Assembly (NCBI GenBank): GCA_020073485.1
Contig: JAIQFB010000035.1
Coordinates: 1-43,005 of the forward strand
DNA from: Terriglobia bacterium
GTDB lineage: Bacteria; Acidobacteriota; Terriglobia; Acidiferrales; UBA7541
Reading direction: 5' to 3'
Length of the DNA: 43,005 nt
In this document: piece after piece, positions 25,396 through 34,860 of the stretch
Layout: the number at the start of each line of letters is the position of its first letter
Position numbering within the stretch: position 1 is the first letter of the stretch
Position numbers and translations under genes: made by a program
The notes under the pieces: generated by a model
What the model saw: only the letters and a program-made list of their open reading frames with translations
Told to the model about the DNA's origin: nothing
Databases searched by the model: none

Positions 25396-25812
25396 ATGGA
25401 TCCAAACGCACTGAAAAATATCGGCCTGATTTTTTCTTCTCTGTTGCTGTGTTTCGCCGTGAGCCTGCGCGCGCAGGACAAGGGGGACGCCGCAAGAGGG
25501 AAGGACGCTGCCGTCGCGCAAGATTCGCGCCTGACGATCATCGTTACCGGCGGCGAGGAAAAGAAGCCGGTCGATAGCGCCAGCGTGTACGTGAAATTCG
25601 TCGAAGAGCGCAAACTGAGCAAAGACAAGAAGATCGAGATGAACTTGAAGACGAACCAGTCCGGCGTGTGCCACGTGCCCGTTCTTCCCCCGGGGAAATT
25701 CCTGATCCAGGTGATTGCCGAGGGATGGAAAACCTTCGGCGAATACTACGACATCACCCAGGTGGAGCAGACCATCCACATTGAACTTGTGCGTCCCCCC
25801 AAGTGGTATTGA
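25396..25812 (+). CDS. Secreted protein with carboxypeptidase-regulatory-like (Cna-B-type) fold
   Basis: The 138-aa product has a signal peptide (LKNIGLIFSSLLLCFAVSLRAQ). A single beta-sandwich-like domain follows, from about residue 44: SRLTIIVTGGEEKKPVDSASVYVKF...LKTNQSGVCHVPVLPPGKFLIQVIAEGWKTF. The pattern G-x-P-V-x-x-A-x-V and T-x-x-x-G-x-x-x-V-x-x-L-P-P-G is that of regulatory-like domains often found in exported Acidobacteriota proteins. It would sit in the periplasm or outside the cell. The role is unknown. The long frame upstream of 25396 is antisense to the PLP enzyme and not real. Confidence 0.8.
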   Translation: MDPNALKNIGLIFSSLLLCFAVSLRAQDKGDAARGKDAAVAQDSRLTIIVTGGEEKKPVDSASVYVKFVEERKLSKDKKIEMNLKTNQSGVCHVPVLPPGKFLIQVIAEGWKTFGEYYDITQVEQTIHIELVRPPKWY

Positions 25813-26122
25813 AATCTTTTCCTGAGAATTCTCGTTTTTCCGCGGCGCGTGCATTCGTAAACGCGCGTTCTATCGCGCGAATTTGTAAAATTGGAAAACA
25901 AAAAGCGAATGCAGTTCGTGATTGAGGTCACGCGTCGGGTGCTTCATCTTTGTGCAAATCGCATGAACCGCTGTGTTTCTCATGCAATTTGCGCGATGGC
26001 GGACCGATTTCCACAAAGTTTTCAACACAACTGTTGAAAACTTTTTTTGAATCCGTTCCGATTGCGCGCTTGGACATCGCGGCGCGGGATGTTAGATTGT
26101 GAGTCAGGAATTTGTTCAGCGC
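25813..26122. other. Dyad-rich intergenic region with DnaA-box-like 9-mers
   Basis: This 310-base gap holds no gene. It has GCAAATCGCATGA (25954-25966) paired with its near-complement at 25980-25992 (12 of 13). A perfect 13-bp stem follows at 26015-26044. The sequences ATTTCCACA (26008), TTTTCAACA (26019) and TGTTGAAAA (26032) each differ from the DnaA box TTATCCACA by two bases. The region is A+T-richer than its surroundings. Confidence 0.45.
26015..26048 (+). terminator. Terminator-like hairpin with T run
   Basis: AAAGTTTTCAACA (26015-26027) and TGTTGAAAACTTT (26032-26044) pair perfectly around CAAC and are followed by more Ts to 26048. It would end transcription from the gene at 25396. 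Because its arms look like DnaA boxes it could have another role. Confidence 0.5.
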
Positions 26123-27241
26123 ATGGATGAAAAACCGTACAAAGGATTCGTGATCTGGCATCTCCTGTGGAGCAACCTTGGGATGCGCCCGCTGCGCTCG
26201 GCGCTCAGCGTGATGGCGCTGTCGTTGCAGGTGTTTCTGGTCCTGCTGATCGTGGGGTTGACCTCCGGCGCGTTGTCGGACTGGCGCACGCGCGCCGAAG
26301 GAGTGGGCGCGGACATCATCGTTCAGCCGCCAAACTCGTCCATCTTCTTTGCGTTTTCCAGTGCGGTCATGCCGGAATCGCTGACCGATGAGATTGCCAG
26401 CCTTCCGGGAGTTGACGAGGTGGCGCCGGTTCTGATCGTCGTCGATCAACACAATCTGGGAGTGGTTTACGGGATCGATTTCGACCGGTTCGCCGGGCTG
26501 AGCCATGGTTTTACATTCCTCGATGGGGGCCCGTTCACGCAGCCGAACCAAGCGATAGCCGACGACCTGGCGGCGCAATCGCGCAAGCTGCGTGTGGGGC
26601 GGCCGGTGGCGCTTCTAGGCCACGAGTTCATGGTTTCGGGCATCGTCGTGCACGGCAAGGGCGCGCGATTCTTCATTCCCATCAAGACCGCGCAGGATAT
26701 CGCCGGCGCCGACAAGCGCGTCTCCATGTTCTACGTGCGCAGCAAGGGCGACACCGAAGCGGTGCGCAACGAACTGGTCAAAAAGCTTCCCACGTACAAG
26801 ATCCGCTCCATGGCCGAGTTCAGCACGCTGATGACGTCGTCCAACCTGCCGGAATTGAAGCCGTTTCTCCGGTCCTTCACCACTCTCGGGGTCATCATCA
26901 GCTTCCTGGTCATTCTGCTGACCATGCACACCATGGTCCTCGAGCGCACGCGCGACATCGGCGTTCTCAAGGCGCTGGGATCTTCGCGCCTGGAGATTTG
27001 CGGAATGATTCTGGGCGAGACGCTGGTGATGGTGGCGCTGGGCGTGGTGGTCGGATTGTGTTCCACGTACGGGGTCGTTGCGATATTGCACCGGACCTCG
27101 CCAACGCTGCAAATCTCAATTGAGGGCGCGTGGATTGTGCGAGCCATTCTGCTGACCATCGGCGGCGCGATTGCCGGGGCTACCTATCCCGCGCTGCGCG
27201 CCGCGCAAAGTGATCCGGTGGAAGCCCTTGCTTACGAATGA
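26123..27241 (+). CDS. FtsX/MacB-like ABC transporter permease
   Basis: The 372-aa protein has one N-terminal membrane helix (MALSLQVFLVLLIVGL), a periplasmic MacB-type domain (about residues 45-245) and three C-terminal helices, in the FtsX-permease order. Conserved marks are LERTRDIGVLKALGSSRLEICGMILGETLVM and the ending PALRAAQSDPVEALAYE. Such permeases work with a separate ATPase in export of lipoproteins, peptides or signals. No ATPase gene is next to it, so the partner must be elsewhere. A GTG at 26099 would add eight residues; AGGA 12 to 15 bases before ATG 26123 makes that start slightly better. Confidence 0.88.
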   Translation: MDEKPYKGFVIWHLLWSNLGMRPLRSALSVMALSLQVFLVLLIVGLTSGALSDWRTRAEGVGADIIVQPPNSSIFFAFSSAVMPESLTDEIASLPGVDEVAPVLIVVDQHNLGVVYGIDFDRFAGLSHGFTFLDGGPFTQPNQAIADDLAAQSRKLRVGRPVALLGHEFMVSGIVVHGKGARFFIPIKTAQDIAGADKRVSMFYVRSKGDTEAVRNELVKKLPTYKIRSMAEFSTLMTSSNLPELKPFLRSFTTLGVIISFLVILLTMHTMVLERTRDIGVLKALGSSRLEICGMILGETLVMVALGVVVGLCSTYGVVAILHRTSPTLQISIEGAWIVRAILLTIGGAIAGATYPALRAAQSDPVEALAYE

Positions 27242-27434
27242 TCCTCCAAAATCCTCAGTTCTCGCGCAGGAGCGGTTGATTTTCTCTGAGGGCGTCGGGT
27301 AAACTACGCCGCAACTGCCGATAATCCGGCGTCGGAGACTGAAAATTGGGCCATCCTCAGGAAAGAATGACTCCACAGATTGTATTGGGCCTTCCGGCGT
27401 CTGGATCCTTGGGCAAGGAGGAGAAACACATCCA

Positions 27435-28490
27435 ATGATGAACCTAAAAAGACGGCGTATCAGAAGCGCGCTGGTTGTCGTCTGTGCGCTGTGCAGCTTT
27501 GTATTTGTCGATTCTGCGGCCGCACAATTTCATCTTCCGGGAATGCCTGGCAGCAAGAAGGGCAAGAATCAACCCCAGCCGGATACGTCGCCAGAAGACC
27601 CCTCACAAATGCCGCAGATGCCACAAATGCCGCCACAAGGCCAGCAGCGCGGGCAAAGAAACGATGATTCGCAGGTGAAACCGCCGGGCGTGCCGGTTCC
27701 CATGGATAGTCCCATCTTCCAGTCCTTCCAGAAACTCGGGCAGCAAACGGCCTATCACACGCGAATCACAATGGTTTCAAACGATCCGCAAATGGCGCAA
27801 ATGATGGCGCAGATGGGCATGGGTCCGACCGAAACCATCGTCGCGGGCGACACCAAGCAAGTCATCATGCACATGAAGATGCCGGCGACGGATGTGCCCG
27901 GCCAGATTGACGACTGGGAGTTTCGAGCCGTCTCGCGCAATGGACGGACGGCGCGGCTGATTACATCTCCCGCCGTGCCTCGCCTTCTCAAGCTCGCTGA
28001 CGCACAGCTTGCGGCACAGATGGCGCAACAGAACCAGATGGCGGGCCGGGCAATTGCGGAATCGCTGGCTCAGGGGCCGATGGGATTGATCAGCGCGTCG
28101 GTTATGGCTGCCTCCACGGCGGCTTCCGATGCCATGGCAGTTTCGCTGCGTCAAAAGGCCCACGATTTTTACACTTGGCAATGTCTGCCCGCCAAGAACC
28201 AGGAGCAAAAAGAAAGCGTGAATCGGAAGACGCCGCCTCCGCTGACCGACTTGCGGGTGGTCGGCGACCAGATGTTGAACGGCGCCGCGGTCACAACCTA
28301 CGAGTTTTACGTGCTGGACAACGGCCAGTACCACGGCCCGTTGCTCATGCACGTCGCGAAAGATACAGGTCTCCCGGCACGAATCGAGATGAACGATCCC
28401 CGGATGCACGGCGGCATGCAGATGGATTACACCGACTTCAATAAGGGCGGCGACATAGAGGTCCCGCCGTGCATGGCGGAGGCCAAGTAA
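27435..28490 (+). CDS. Secreted methionine-rich protein of unknown function
   Basis: The 351-aa product has a signal peptide ending near VDSAAAQ, then a Pro/Gln/Met-rich linker with tandem QMP repeats (MPQMPQMPPQGQQ). A folded part follows, with further Met clusters (MAQMMAQMGMG, HMKM, MHGGMQM). The end (LLMHVAKDTGLPARIEMN...) resembles the strand pattern of LolA-like or other lipid-binding half-barrels, but this is weak. Methionine clusters may bind copper(I) or simply be flexible. GGAGGAG lies about 12 bases before the ATG pair. Confidence 0.8.
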   Translation: MMNLKRRRIRSALVVVCALCSFVFVDSAAAQFHLPGMPGSKKGKNQPQPDTSPEDPSQMPQMPQMPPQGQQRGQRNDDSQVKPPGVPVPMDSPIFQSFQKLGQQTAYHTRITMVSNDPQMAQMMAQMGMGPTETIVAGDTKQVIMHMKMPATDVPGQIDDWEFRAVSRNGRTARLITSPAVPRLLKLADAQLAAQMAQQNQMAGRAIAESLAQGPMGLISASVMAASTAASDAMAVSLRQKAHDFYTWQCLPAKNQEQKESVNRKTPPPLTDLRVVGDQMLNGAAVTTYEFYVLDNGQYHGPLLMHVAKDTGLPARIEMNDPRMHGGMQMDYTDFNKGGDIEVPPCMAEAK

Positions 28491-28791
28491 CCCTTCAGAC
28501 TTTACCCGGCGGAATCAAGGATTGTACTGAACTCCCGGCATGGGTGGCCACTGGTGCCAGACGCTGCGTTAGGGCGTGCCCGAAGAATCGGAACCGAAGC
28601 ATGTGATGCGGGATTGCATGGGAAAACGAGGCCAGCGGGACCCACCTTTTCGGCCATATTCGCCTTCTTAAGGGGATTCCAGCCACTTCGCCGATATATT
28701 AAACAGTTGGAAATGGTCCAGCTAGCCGCACGCCTAACCCGCGCGACCTGTTCGTTTGAACGTTCTCGCAGAAATGCGAAAGGAACCTTGG
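28491..28791. other. Intergenic stretch without recognisable content
   Basis: About 300 bases between the Met-rich gene and the reductase. Open frames on both strands lack ribosome sites and family motifs. I see no clear promoter, palindrome or RNA gene here. Confidence 0.5.
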
Positions 28792-29583
28792 ATGACCCCT
28801 TCGAGTGACAAGTTCTACTCCGCCCGGATTTTGGACCGGCGGGATATTTCAAACGACCTTTGGGCGATTCGCGTGGATCCGGGAGGGGAATTCGTGTATC
28901 GCTCGGGGCAATATGCAACCCTGGGAGTCGTCACGCCTGAAAAGCATCACGAGCGCCCCTACTCGATCGTATCGGCTCCTCACGAAAAATATCTGGAATT
29001 TTTCTTCGAGCTCGTTCCCCATGGTCAATTGACTCCTCGTCTTCACCGCGCGCAGGTGGGCGACCAGATCAGCATGCGAAAAGTTGCCAGAGGCAGTTTT
29101 ACGCTCGACCTGTCCGGCGGGCGCGCCAATCATTTTCTGATTGCCACGGTCACAGGCGTCGCGCCGTATGTCAGCTATGTCCGGTCTTTGTACAACGAGT
29201 GGAAAACGGCACAGTGGAGCGGAGCGCCCAGGTTATTTATCCTCGAGGGGGCGAGCCGGTCCTGGGAGATGGGCTATTCCGAGGAACTTCAGAAGGTAGC
29301 CGGTGAAGTCCCCTGGTTAACGTATATTCCCACCGTCAGCAGGCCATGGGAGGACGAGGGATGGCGCGGGGAAACAGGCCGAGTGGACGACTTGATCCGC
29401 AAGTATACGGACATGTGGAATCTGAACCCTGCGGATACGAAGATCTATCTGTGCGGCCATCCAGAAATGGTAGAGAACACGAGAGGTATCGTCAGGCGAC
29501 GCGGCTGGATGGAGAATGGCATCCAGGCGGAAGCCTATTTCGTTCCGCCTCGGCACGGCTATGCGGGAGAGCCTGAAGATTGA
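28792..29583 (+). CDS. Ferredoxin/flavodoxin-NADP+ reductase
   Basis: This 263-aa FAD enzyme would exchange electrons between NADPH and ferredoxin or flavodoxin. The FAD motif is RPYSIVSAP, the flavin-phosphate region continues with KVARGSFTLDL, the NADP motif is ATVTGVAPYVSYVRSL and the C-terminal one is YLCGHPEMVENTRGIVRRRG. The start at 28792 has AAGGA eight bases upstream; an in-frame TTG at 28756 and ATG at 28774 are less likely. The ending after AYFVPP is extended compared with E. coli Fpr, which stops at an aromatic residue. It stands alone. Confidence 0.9.
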   Translation: MTPSSDKFYSARILDRRDISNDLWAIRVDPGGEFVYRSGQYATLGVVTPEKHHERPYSIVSAPHEKYLEFFFELVPHGQLTPRLHRAQVGDQISMRKVARGSFTLDLSGGRANHFLIATVTGVAPYVSYVRSLYNEWKTAQWSGAPRLFILEGASRSWEMGYSEELQKVAGEVPWLTYIPTVSRPWEDEGWRGETGRVDDLIRKYTDMWNLNPADTKIYLCGHPEMVENTRGIVRRRGWMENGIQAEAYFVPPRHGYAGEPED

Positions 29584-29622
29584 TCGAGAGCTGCAGGCAA
29601 GGGCTAATCCGTTTGTCCCGGA

Positions 29623-31893
29623 TTACCAGCGCTCGCGCTTGAAATAGACGGCGGCCAGGGGCGGCAAGCGCAAATTGATGGAATAGGGATAATTTCCCCA
29701 GGGAATGGCCTCGGCATTCAGGCCGCCAAGGTTCCCCACGTTGGTTCCGCCGTATTTTTCCGCATCGGTGTTCATGATTTCGCGGTAGAAGCCCATCTCG
29801 GGCACGCCCACGCGGTAATTTTCCCTTAGCACGGGAGTGTTGTTGGTGACGACGGCGATGAAATCGCCGGGATCATGCGCCCGGCGCAGGAAAGAAAGCA
29901 CGCTGGCATCGGCGTCGCTGCAATCCAGCCACTCGAATCCGTGCCAGTCAAAATCCACCTGGTGCAGGGCCGGCTCGTTGCGATAGACGGCGTTCAAATC
30001 GGCGGTAAGATTTTGCAGCCCTTGATGGGGCGCGTAGGCTAGCAAATGCCATTCGAGGCTTGTGCTGGAATCCCACTCGGCGCGCTGCCCGAACTCGCCG
30101 CCCATGAACATCAGCTTCTTGCCGGGATGCGCGTACATGTAGCCATAGAGCAGTCGCAAGTTCGCGAACTGCTGCCACAGGTCGCCCGGCATTTTGTTCA
30201 GCAATGAGGATTTGCCGTGGACCACTTCATCATGAGAAAAAGGCAGCACGAAATTTTCCGTGAACGCGTAGAGCATCGAAAACGTCATGCGGTTGTGGTG
30301 ATACTTTCGATGGATGGGTTCCTGCGAGAAATACCCTAACGTGTCGTTCATCCAGCCCATGTTCCACTTCAGGCTGAAGCCGAGTCCGCCCAGATACGTC
30401 GGGCGGGACACCATGGGCCAGGACGTGGATTCCTCCGCAATCATCAGCACGCCGGAGTGCCGCGTGTAAACGACTTCATTCAGCCGCTTCAAGAACGCGA
30501 TGGCCGCAAGATTTTCGCGCCCGCCGAATTCGTTCGGCACCCATTCGCCTTCGCGCCGCGAATAATCCAGGTACAACATCGACGCCACCGCATCCACGCG
30601 CAACCCGTCGATGTGGTACTTGTCGATCCAGAAAAGGGCGTTCGAGATCAGGAAATTCTGGACTTCATTGCGGCCGTAGTTGAAGACCAGCGTTCCCCAG
30701 TCGGGGTGCGTGCCCTGCCGCGGGTCCGCGTGCTCATACAGATGCGTGCCGTCAAATTCCGCGAGCCCGTGCGCGTCCCGGGGGAAATGGGCCGGAGTCC
30801 AATCCAGAAACACGCCGATGCCGGCCTGATGAAACCGGTCCACAAGAGTCATGAAGTCGTCGGGAGACCCGAAACGGCTGGTGGCCGCAAAATAGCCGAG
30901 CGTCTGATAGCCCCACGACGCGTCAAACGGATGTTCCATCACCGGCAGCAATTCCACGTGCGAGTATCCCATCCGTTTCAGATACGGAATGAGCTGGTCG
31001 GCGAGTTCCGTGTAAGTGAGCCACCGGCTGCCGTCTTCCACGACGCGCCGCCAGGAGCCAAGATGGACTTCATAGATCGAAACCGGGGAGGTAAACCAAT
31101 CGTTCCTCGCGCGGTAGTCCATCCAACCTTGGTCGTTCCAAATATGGTGCTCCAGGCTGGCCACAATGGAGCTGGTGTAAGGGCGCAGTTCCGACCGGAA
31201 GGCGTAGGGATCGCTCTTGAGCACCGGCAAATCCGTGGACAACGGACGAATTTCGTATTTATAGAGCGAGCCTTCCGACAATCCCGGCACAAAAAGTTCC
31301 CAGACACCGGAAGGACCGCGGTTTCTCATCGGGTGCGTCCGGCCGTCCCACGAATTAAAATCCCCGACGACGCTCACGCGCATCGCATTCGGAGCCCACA
31401 CGGCGAACTGTACTCCGGCAACGCCGTCGACCGTTGTTGGATGGGCGCCCATTTTTTCGTATTTCAAGTAATGCGTTCCCTCGCCCATCAAGTACAAATC
31501 GAAATCGGACAGCAGGGGAGGGAACGCGTACGGATCGTGGGATTCGGCATTCGCCTGGCCCGGTTGACGCACGGTCCAGCAATAGCTGGATGGCGAAATA
31601 GGAAGTTCCGGAAACAACGGGAGGACGGCTTCAAAGATTCCTTCCGCGGAAATGCGCCCTGCGGGGATCGGGTCGGGATGCCCCTTCAGCACCACGGACA
31701 CATCGCTCGCCCTTGGAAAAAAGCCGCGAACCACGAGCCGCTTTTCTTCGGCCTCCTCGACAATATGGGGCCCAAGCAATCGGAAGGGATCGCGGTTTTC
31801 CGCGCACAGCAGGAGCGCGATGTCGCGCTCGAACTCGCTCACCAAGTCGGCTTCCTCGGCGCGTTCGTCGGTTGATTGCTTGACTACGTCCAA
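29623..31893 (-). CDS. glgB: 1,4-alpha-glucan branching enzyme
   Basis: GlgB adds alpha-1,6 branches to glycogen. The 756-aa protein has two N-terminal carbohydrate-binding (CBM48) parts (from about residue 30 and residue 140, [22 protein letters not shown]). The GH13 barrel has [27 protein letters not shown] (nucleophile Asp), AEESTSWP (acid Glu) and [15 protein letters not shown]. The all-beta C-terminus closes with [14 protein letters not shown]. Length and order are normal for the family. No other glycogen genes are adjacent. Confidence 0.96.
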   Translation of the reverse strand: MDVVKQSTDERAEEADLVSEFERDIALLLCAENRDPFRLLGPHIVEEAEEKRLVVRGFFPRASDVSVVLKGHPDPIPAGRISAEGIFEAVLPLFPELPISPSSYCWTVRQPGQANAESHDPYAFPPLLSDFDLYLMGEGTHYLKYEKMGAHPTTVDGVAGVQFAVWAPNAMRVSVVGDFNSWDGRTHPMRNRGPSGVWELFVPGLSEGSLYKYEIRPLSTDLPVLKSDPYAFRSELRPYTSSIVASLEHHIWNDQGWMDYRARNDWFTSPVSIYEVHLGSWRRVVEDGSRWLTYTELADQLIPYLKRMGYSHVELLPVMEHPFDASWGYQTLGYFAATSRFGSPDDFMTLVDRFHQAGIGVFLDWTPAHFPRDAHGLAEFDGTHLYEHADPRQGTHPDWGTLVFNYGRNEVQNFLISNALFWIDKYHIDGLRVDAVASMLYLDYSRREGEWVPNEFGGRENLAAIAFLKRLNEVVYTRHSGVLMIAEESTSWPMVSRPTYLGGLGFSLKWNMGWMNDTLGYFSQEPIHRKYHHNRMTFSMLYAFTENFVLPFSHDEVVHGKSSLLNKMPGDLWQQFANLRLLYGYMYAHPGKKLMFMGGEFGQRAEWDSSTSLEWHLLAYAPHQGLQNLTADLNAVYRNEPALHQVDFDWHGFEWLDCSDADASVLSFLRRAHDPGDFIAVVTNNTPVLRENYRVGVPEMGFYREIMNTDAEKYGGTNVGNLGGLNAEAIPWGNYPYSINLRLPPLAAVYFKRERW

Positions 31894-32226
31894 CTGAACT
31901 CCCCCCTCGATGCCTTCAATTCTATCAGGGTACCTGCGTAGATGAAGAGCGCATTCTCTCCATAATCAATGGAGAATTGGAGTCCTTAAGCTCTCATAGG
32001 AGCTGGCTGAAGAGTGGAAAATTCATTCCTCTAGTGTGCACTTAGACACAAGTCCCGTGCACATGCGCGGTCTCTTCCTCGCCCGCATTTTCGTTAAGGC
32101 GTGTATTATGTGTTATTTAAAAGACTTTCGATCTGGCATGGGCCTTGCACTGCTTCATAGGGAAAGCGCTCCGGGCCGGACCGCAGCCCCTCTGGACCGC
32201 TCTAGAACATGAACCTAGGACCCCTT
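31894..32226. other. Long regulatory leader between glgB and a sigma-54-type promoter
   Basis: This 333-base gap has no gene. It contains a dyad TCTCCAT-aatca-ATGGAGA (31957-31975) and two copies of GTGCAC about 15 bases apart (near 32036 and 32057). Both lie within 200 bases upstream of the -24/-12 promoter at 32134, where an enhancer-binding activator would be expected. Confidence 0.4.
32134..32149 (+). promoter_or_regulatory. Near-consensus sigma-54 (-24/-12) promoter
   Basis: TGGCATGGGCCTTGCA matches the sigma-54 consensus TGGCACG-N4-TTGCW at every defined base but one (T for C), with correct GG-to-GC spacing. Transcription would start near 32160, giving a leader of about 65 bases to the ATG at 32227. 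It is on the same strand and directly upstream of that gene. Confidence 0.6.
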
Positions 32227-32619
32227 ATGCCAACCTGCCACAAAGCGGTCTGCAGCGTGACCAGGCTATTCTTTCTGGGTGCCGTCGCGCTTACCATCTA
32301 CGCGCTGCCTGCGCGCGCGGAAACCTACCTCTCCGGCACTTATGATTGCACGAAGGTTGAAGTCGCGGGAAAGACTCAGCCGTGCTCGGCTCCGTCCCTG
32401 GAGCTGAATTCAGACGGGAGCTATCAGATTCTGAGCGAGCGCGGGACGTACGAAATTGTGGCGGGCCACTGGCTTGTTCTTTCGACGTCCAAGAATCATG
32501 GCAAGGCTCGTTTGGATGGTAGCAAGTGGATCATCTTCGAATTCGTTTCCGGCGGGAAGAAAAGCAAGATCACGTACCGGCGGAAATACCAGAGATCACC
32601 CGGCTGGTTTTCCAGCTAG
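32227..32619 (+). CDS. Small secreted protein of unknown function
   Basis: The 130-aa product has a signal peptide (RLFFLGAVALTIYALPARAE). It is followed by a compact beta-rich domain of about 95 residues: TYLSGTYDCTKVEV...PSLELNSDGSYQILSERGTYEIVAGHWLVLS. The repeated G-x-Y pattern and the two mature cysteines (YDC and PCS, one possible disulfide) suggest a small beta-barrel or lipocalin-like fold; this is inference. AGGA six bases before ATG 32227 decides the start over 32209. It lies behind the sigma-54-type promoter. Confidence 0.75.
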   Translation: MPTCHKAVCSVTRLFFLGAVALTIYALPARAETYLSGTYDCTKVEVAGKTQPCSAPSLELNSDGSYQILSERGTYEIVAGHWLVLSTSKNHGKARLDGSKWIIFEFVSGGKKSKITYRRKYQRSPGWFSS

Positions 32620-32912
32620 ATTTGACGCCGCGAATTTCGTCTCGGTCCGGGGCGCCCACTTCATCTGCCCAGCGTTGGCGCATATAGAAAGATCCGTCGC
32701 AGGCTGGCACAATCCCGGGTCGTTTGTTTGAGATTGAAACACTCATACTTGCCCAGGTTCCTAACTTCCGCGGCGCCCACCTCTAACCCCTTTAAATCAG
32801 CCGTGCTGCGTCCCGTATTTCTTGGGGGATTTCCAGTAAATGGTCGCAAATTTGCCTTACTCAACCTCGTAAGTTCAGCGCGCCAAAAGGCCGCCGGACC
32901 TGAGGGGGCAAA
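32620..32912. other. Intergenic stretch without recognisable content
   Basis: About 290 bases with no supported gene, RNA or palindrome. Overlapping open frames on both strands show no family motif. Confidence 0.45.
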
Positions 32913-33182
32913 ATGTTGGAAGTTCAAGTTCACAATTCTGAAACTGAAGAAGTGCCGGAACAGAGGCTTTGGCGCGCCGTGCTCGCCAGCACGGTGCAGG
33001 AGTGGATCAGCGGCCCGCTGCGCAAGAAGCGGGAAGCCGAGCAATTCCTTTTTGAAGACAACGAAGACTACCGCATGGTCTGCTGCTCGGCTGGAGTTGA
33101 TCCCGCGCATTTTCGGAATCGATTGGAAAAGCTTCGCACCGGCGCAAACCTGAAAGCGTTGGTGCTCGCATCGCAAAACTAA
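32913..33182 (+). CDS. Small protein of unknown function (LWRAVL...FLF.D...VC..AG.DP type)
   Basis: The 89-aa product reads RLWRAVLASTVQEWI...REAEQFLFEDNEDYRMVCCSAGVDPAHFRNRLEKL. The pattern of a helix, an acidic 'WLF/FLF-DD' turn and 'VC-x-x-AG-x-DP' recurs in many small bacterial and phage-associated proteins of unknown role (from memory). A GGGGG ribosome site precedes the ATG. It lies just before the tRNA-fMet that hosts an integrated element, on the chromosomal side. Confidence 0.65.
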   Translation: MLEVQVHNSETEEVPEQRLWRAVLASTVQEWISGPLRKKREAEQFLFEDNEDYRMVCCSAGVDPAHFRNRLEKLRTGANLKALVLASQN

Positions 33183-33342
33183 TCGATCCCGCGGGCCCAT
33201 GCCCCGGGATTGCACATGGGCCTGGACTACGGTGTTTTGCTAAATGGCAGCCTCGAAGTTCAGCGCTCTGGGACCCGGGACACCGCAACGCTCGTAGCTG
33301 AGCTAGATTTGACGAACTGCAGTGCATCCGCTACTATGGATT

Positions 33343-33419
<77 letters not shown>

Positions 33420-33423
33420 AATT

Positions 33424-34728
33424 CTAGTTGATAAGACCGGGGTTAGCGGAAACGCTGACTCCGGTTTTTTTGTTGTTAGGTCCATCTGGGTCCAAAATTT
33501 CTCCCAATTGCATCGCGATTCGTTCGTCGTCACCGCTCGCGAGGTGGGTGTAAGTTCCAAGTGTAATCCTCGGGTCGCTGTGTCCGAGTCGCTGTTGACG
33601 GATCTTCATCGGTACGTGCAGTCGGTCCATCAACGTTGCATTGGCATGCCGGAATGCGTGAAGGCCACACCGTGCGATTTTGAGTTGCGCGAGCAGCGGA
33701 TGAAGCTTCCGCTTTACGAGCAAGTTTGCATCCCACGGAGTTCCGTTTCGACTAGCGAAAAGTAGCCGGTTATCGTTTGGCCTCCACCTAAGTACGAAAT
33801 TGCTTAGATGCAATGCGAGTTGATGTGAGAGTGAGAAACAACGGATTCCGTTCGCACTCTTCGGATCCAATATGCGGCCGCGCCATGCACTTTGATTGAC
33901 GGTGACCTGGCATCGTTCAAGACTCAGGTCCTCGATACGCAGACCGCAAAGCTCTCCAGCGCGCATACCCGTTTCGGCTGCCAGCCAGTAGAACGTTCTG
34001 TACGGCTCGTCGGCCGCAGCAAGCAGTCGTTGCACCTCTTCGAGCGTGAAACTCATTCGCCTTGGACTCCGCGACTTCGGAAGCCTGATGCCGGCGAATG
34101 GATCGTGGTCGACATAGCCCCAGGCTCTTGCGGAATTCCAAAGGACGCGGAGAGTTGCGACTGTATTCTTTGCCGTCTTCGGAGAGACCGTCAGAGAAGC
34201 GACGAACTGTTGTACTTTTTCAGCGCGCAGCTCTCTCAAATGTATTTCTCCAAAGAACGGCATCAGGTACTTCCGAAGGTGTGATCGGAAATTAGCCTGA
34301 GTTGATGGTTTCATTTGTGTGACGACTTCTTTTTCCCATCGTTCCGCGAAATCAGCGAACTTCGCGGCTTGGAGTGGACGATAGTCTTCACGGTTAACGC
34401 CCACATTTTTGATATGGCCTTCGAGCGCCCGAAGGGCCAGCTTCTTTGTTTCTAACTGCTTTAACGTTCCGAGAAAACGTCGACAGCGGAGACGAACGAG
34501 CTGGCCGTTCCGAACTTCGTCTTCTCTCCAACGACCTATCCATTCGCTCTGCTCTTTGTCAATGTGGCCGTTTTCATCGAACTTCTTTTTCAGCAGTACC
34601 TGACCTTTCTGGTACCGACGTCTCGCCAACGAGCCTCCTAGGCCGTTGACGTGTTGCCCTTGGTTGGAGAGTTTAACCGCGACCGTTGCCGATGGCAAAG
34701 AGACTTCGAGTTGGAGCGCAGTAGACAT
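33424..34728 (-). CDS. int: Tyrosine site-specific recombinase (integrase)
   Basis: The 434-aa protein has an N-terminal DNA-binding part, a SAM-like core-binding domain (about 120-200) and the catalytic domain with all key residues: Arg256 (AETGMRAGEL), His357 and Arg360 (HAFRHANA), His383 (LGHSDPR) and Tyr393 (GTYTH). It therefore looks active. The gene ends four bases from attL and points toward it, the normal place for an element's own integrase. Its last codons overlap a terminator hairpin for the tRNA strand. The ATG has only a weak ribosome site. Confidence 0.95.
   Translation of the reverse strand: MSTALQLEVSLPSATVAVKLSNQGQHVNGLGGSLARRRYQKGQVLLKKKFDENGHIDKEQSEWIGRWREDEVRNGQLVRLRCRRFLGTLKQLETKKLALRALEGHIKNVGVNREDYRPLQAAKFADFAERWEKEVVTQMKPSTQANFRSHLRKYLMPFFGEIHLRELRAEKVQQFVASLTVSPKTAKNTVATLRVLWNSARAWGYVDHDPFAGIRLPKSRSPRRMSFTLEEVQRLLAAADEPYRTFYWLAAETGMRAGELCGLRIEDLSLERCQVTVNQSAWRGRILDPKSANGIRCFSLSHQLALHLSNFVLRWRPNDNRLLFASRNGTPWDANLLVKRKLHPLLAQLKIARCGLHAFRHANATLMDRLHVPMKIRQQRLGHSDPRITLGTYTHLASGDDERIAMQLGEILDPDGPNNKKTGVSVSANPGLIN
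33436..33471 (+). terminator. Terminator for tRNA-fMet inside the integrase 3' end
   Basis: ACCGGGGTTAGCG (33436-33448) pairs with CGCTGACTCCGGT (33453-33465) around GAAA, two G-T or mismatched positions, followed by seven Ts. It reads on the plus strand 17 bases after the tRNA and lies within the coding region of int. Confidence 0.8.
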
Positions 34729-34860
34729 TCGCTAAATTGCTAATTCACCTTCTGACGTCTCCCAAAAACACTTGTTTCTGGAACTAATTTTCTTTGAAGG
34801 ATCGATGCCGAGAAATCAGCGGTTTACACGGCCCGAATTCGAAGGGTTTTTGGAACATGC

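Noticed and set aside
30457-31875. 472-aa plus-strand open frame
   Set aside because: Shadow of glgB on the opposite strand; the glgB protein has every catalytic motif.
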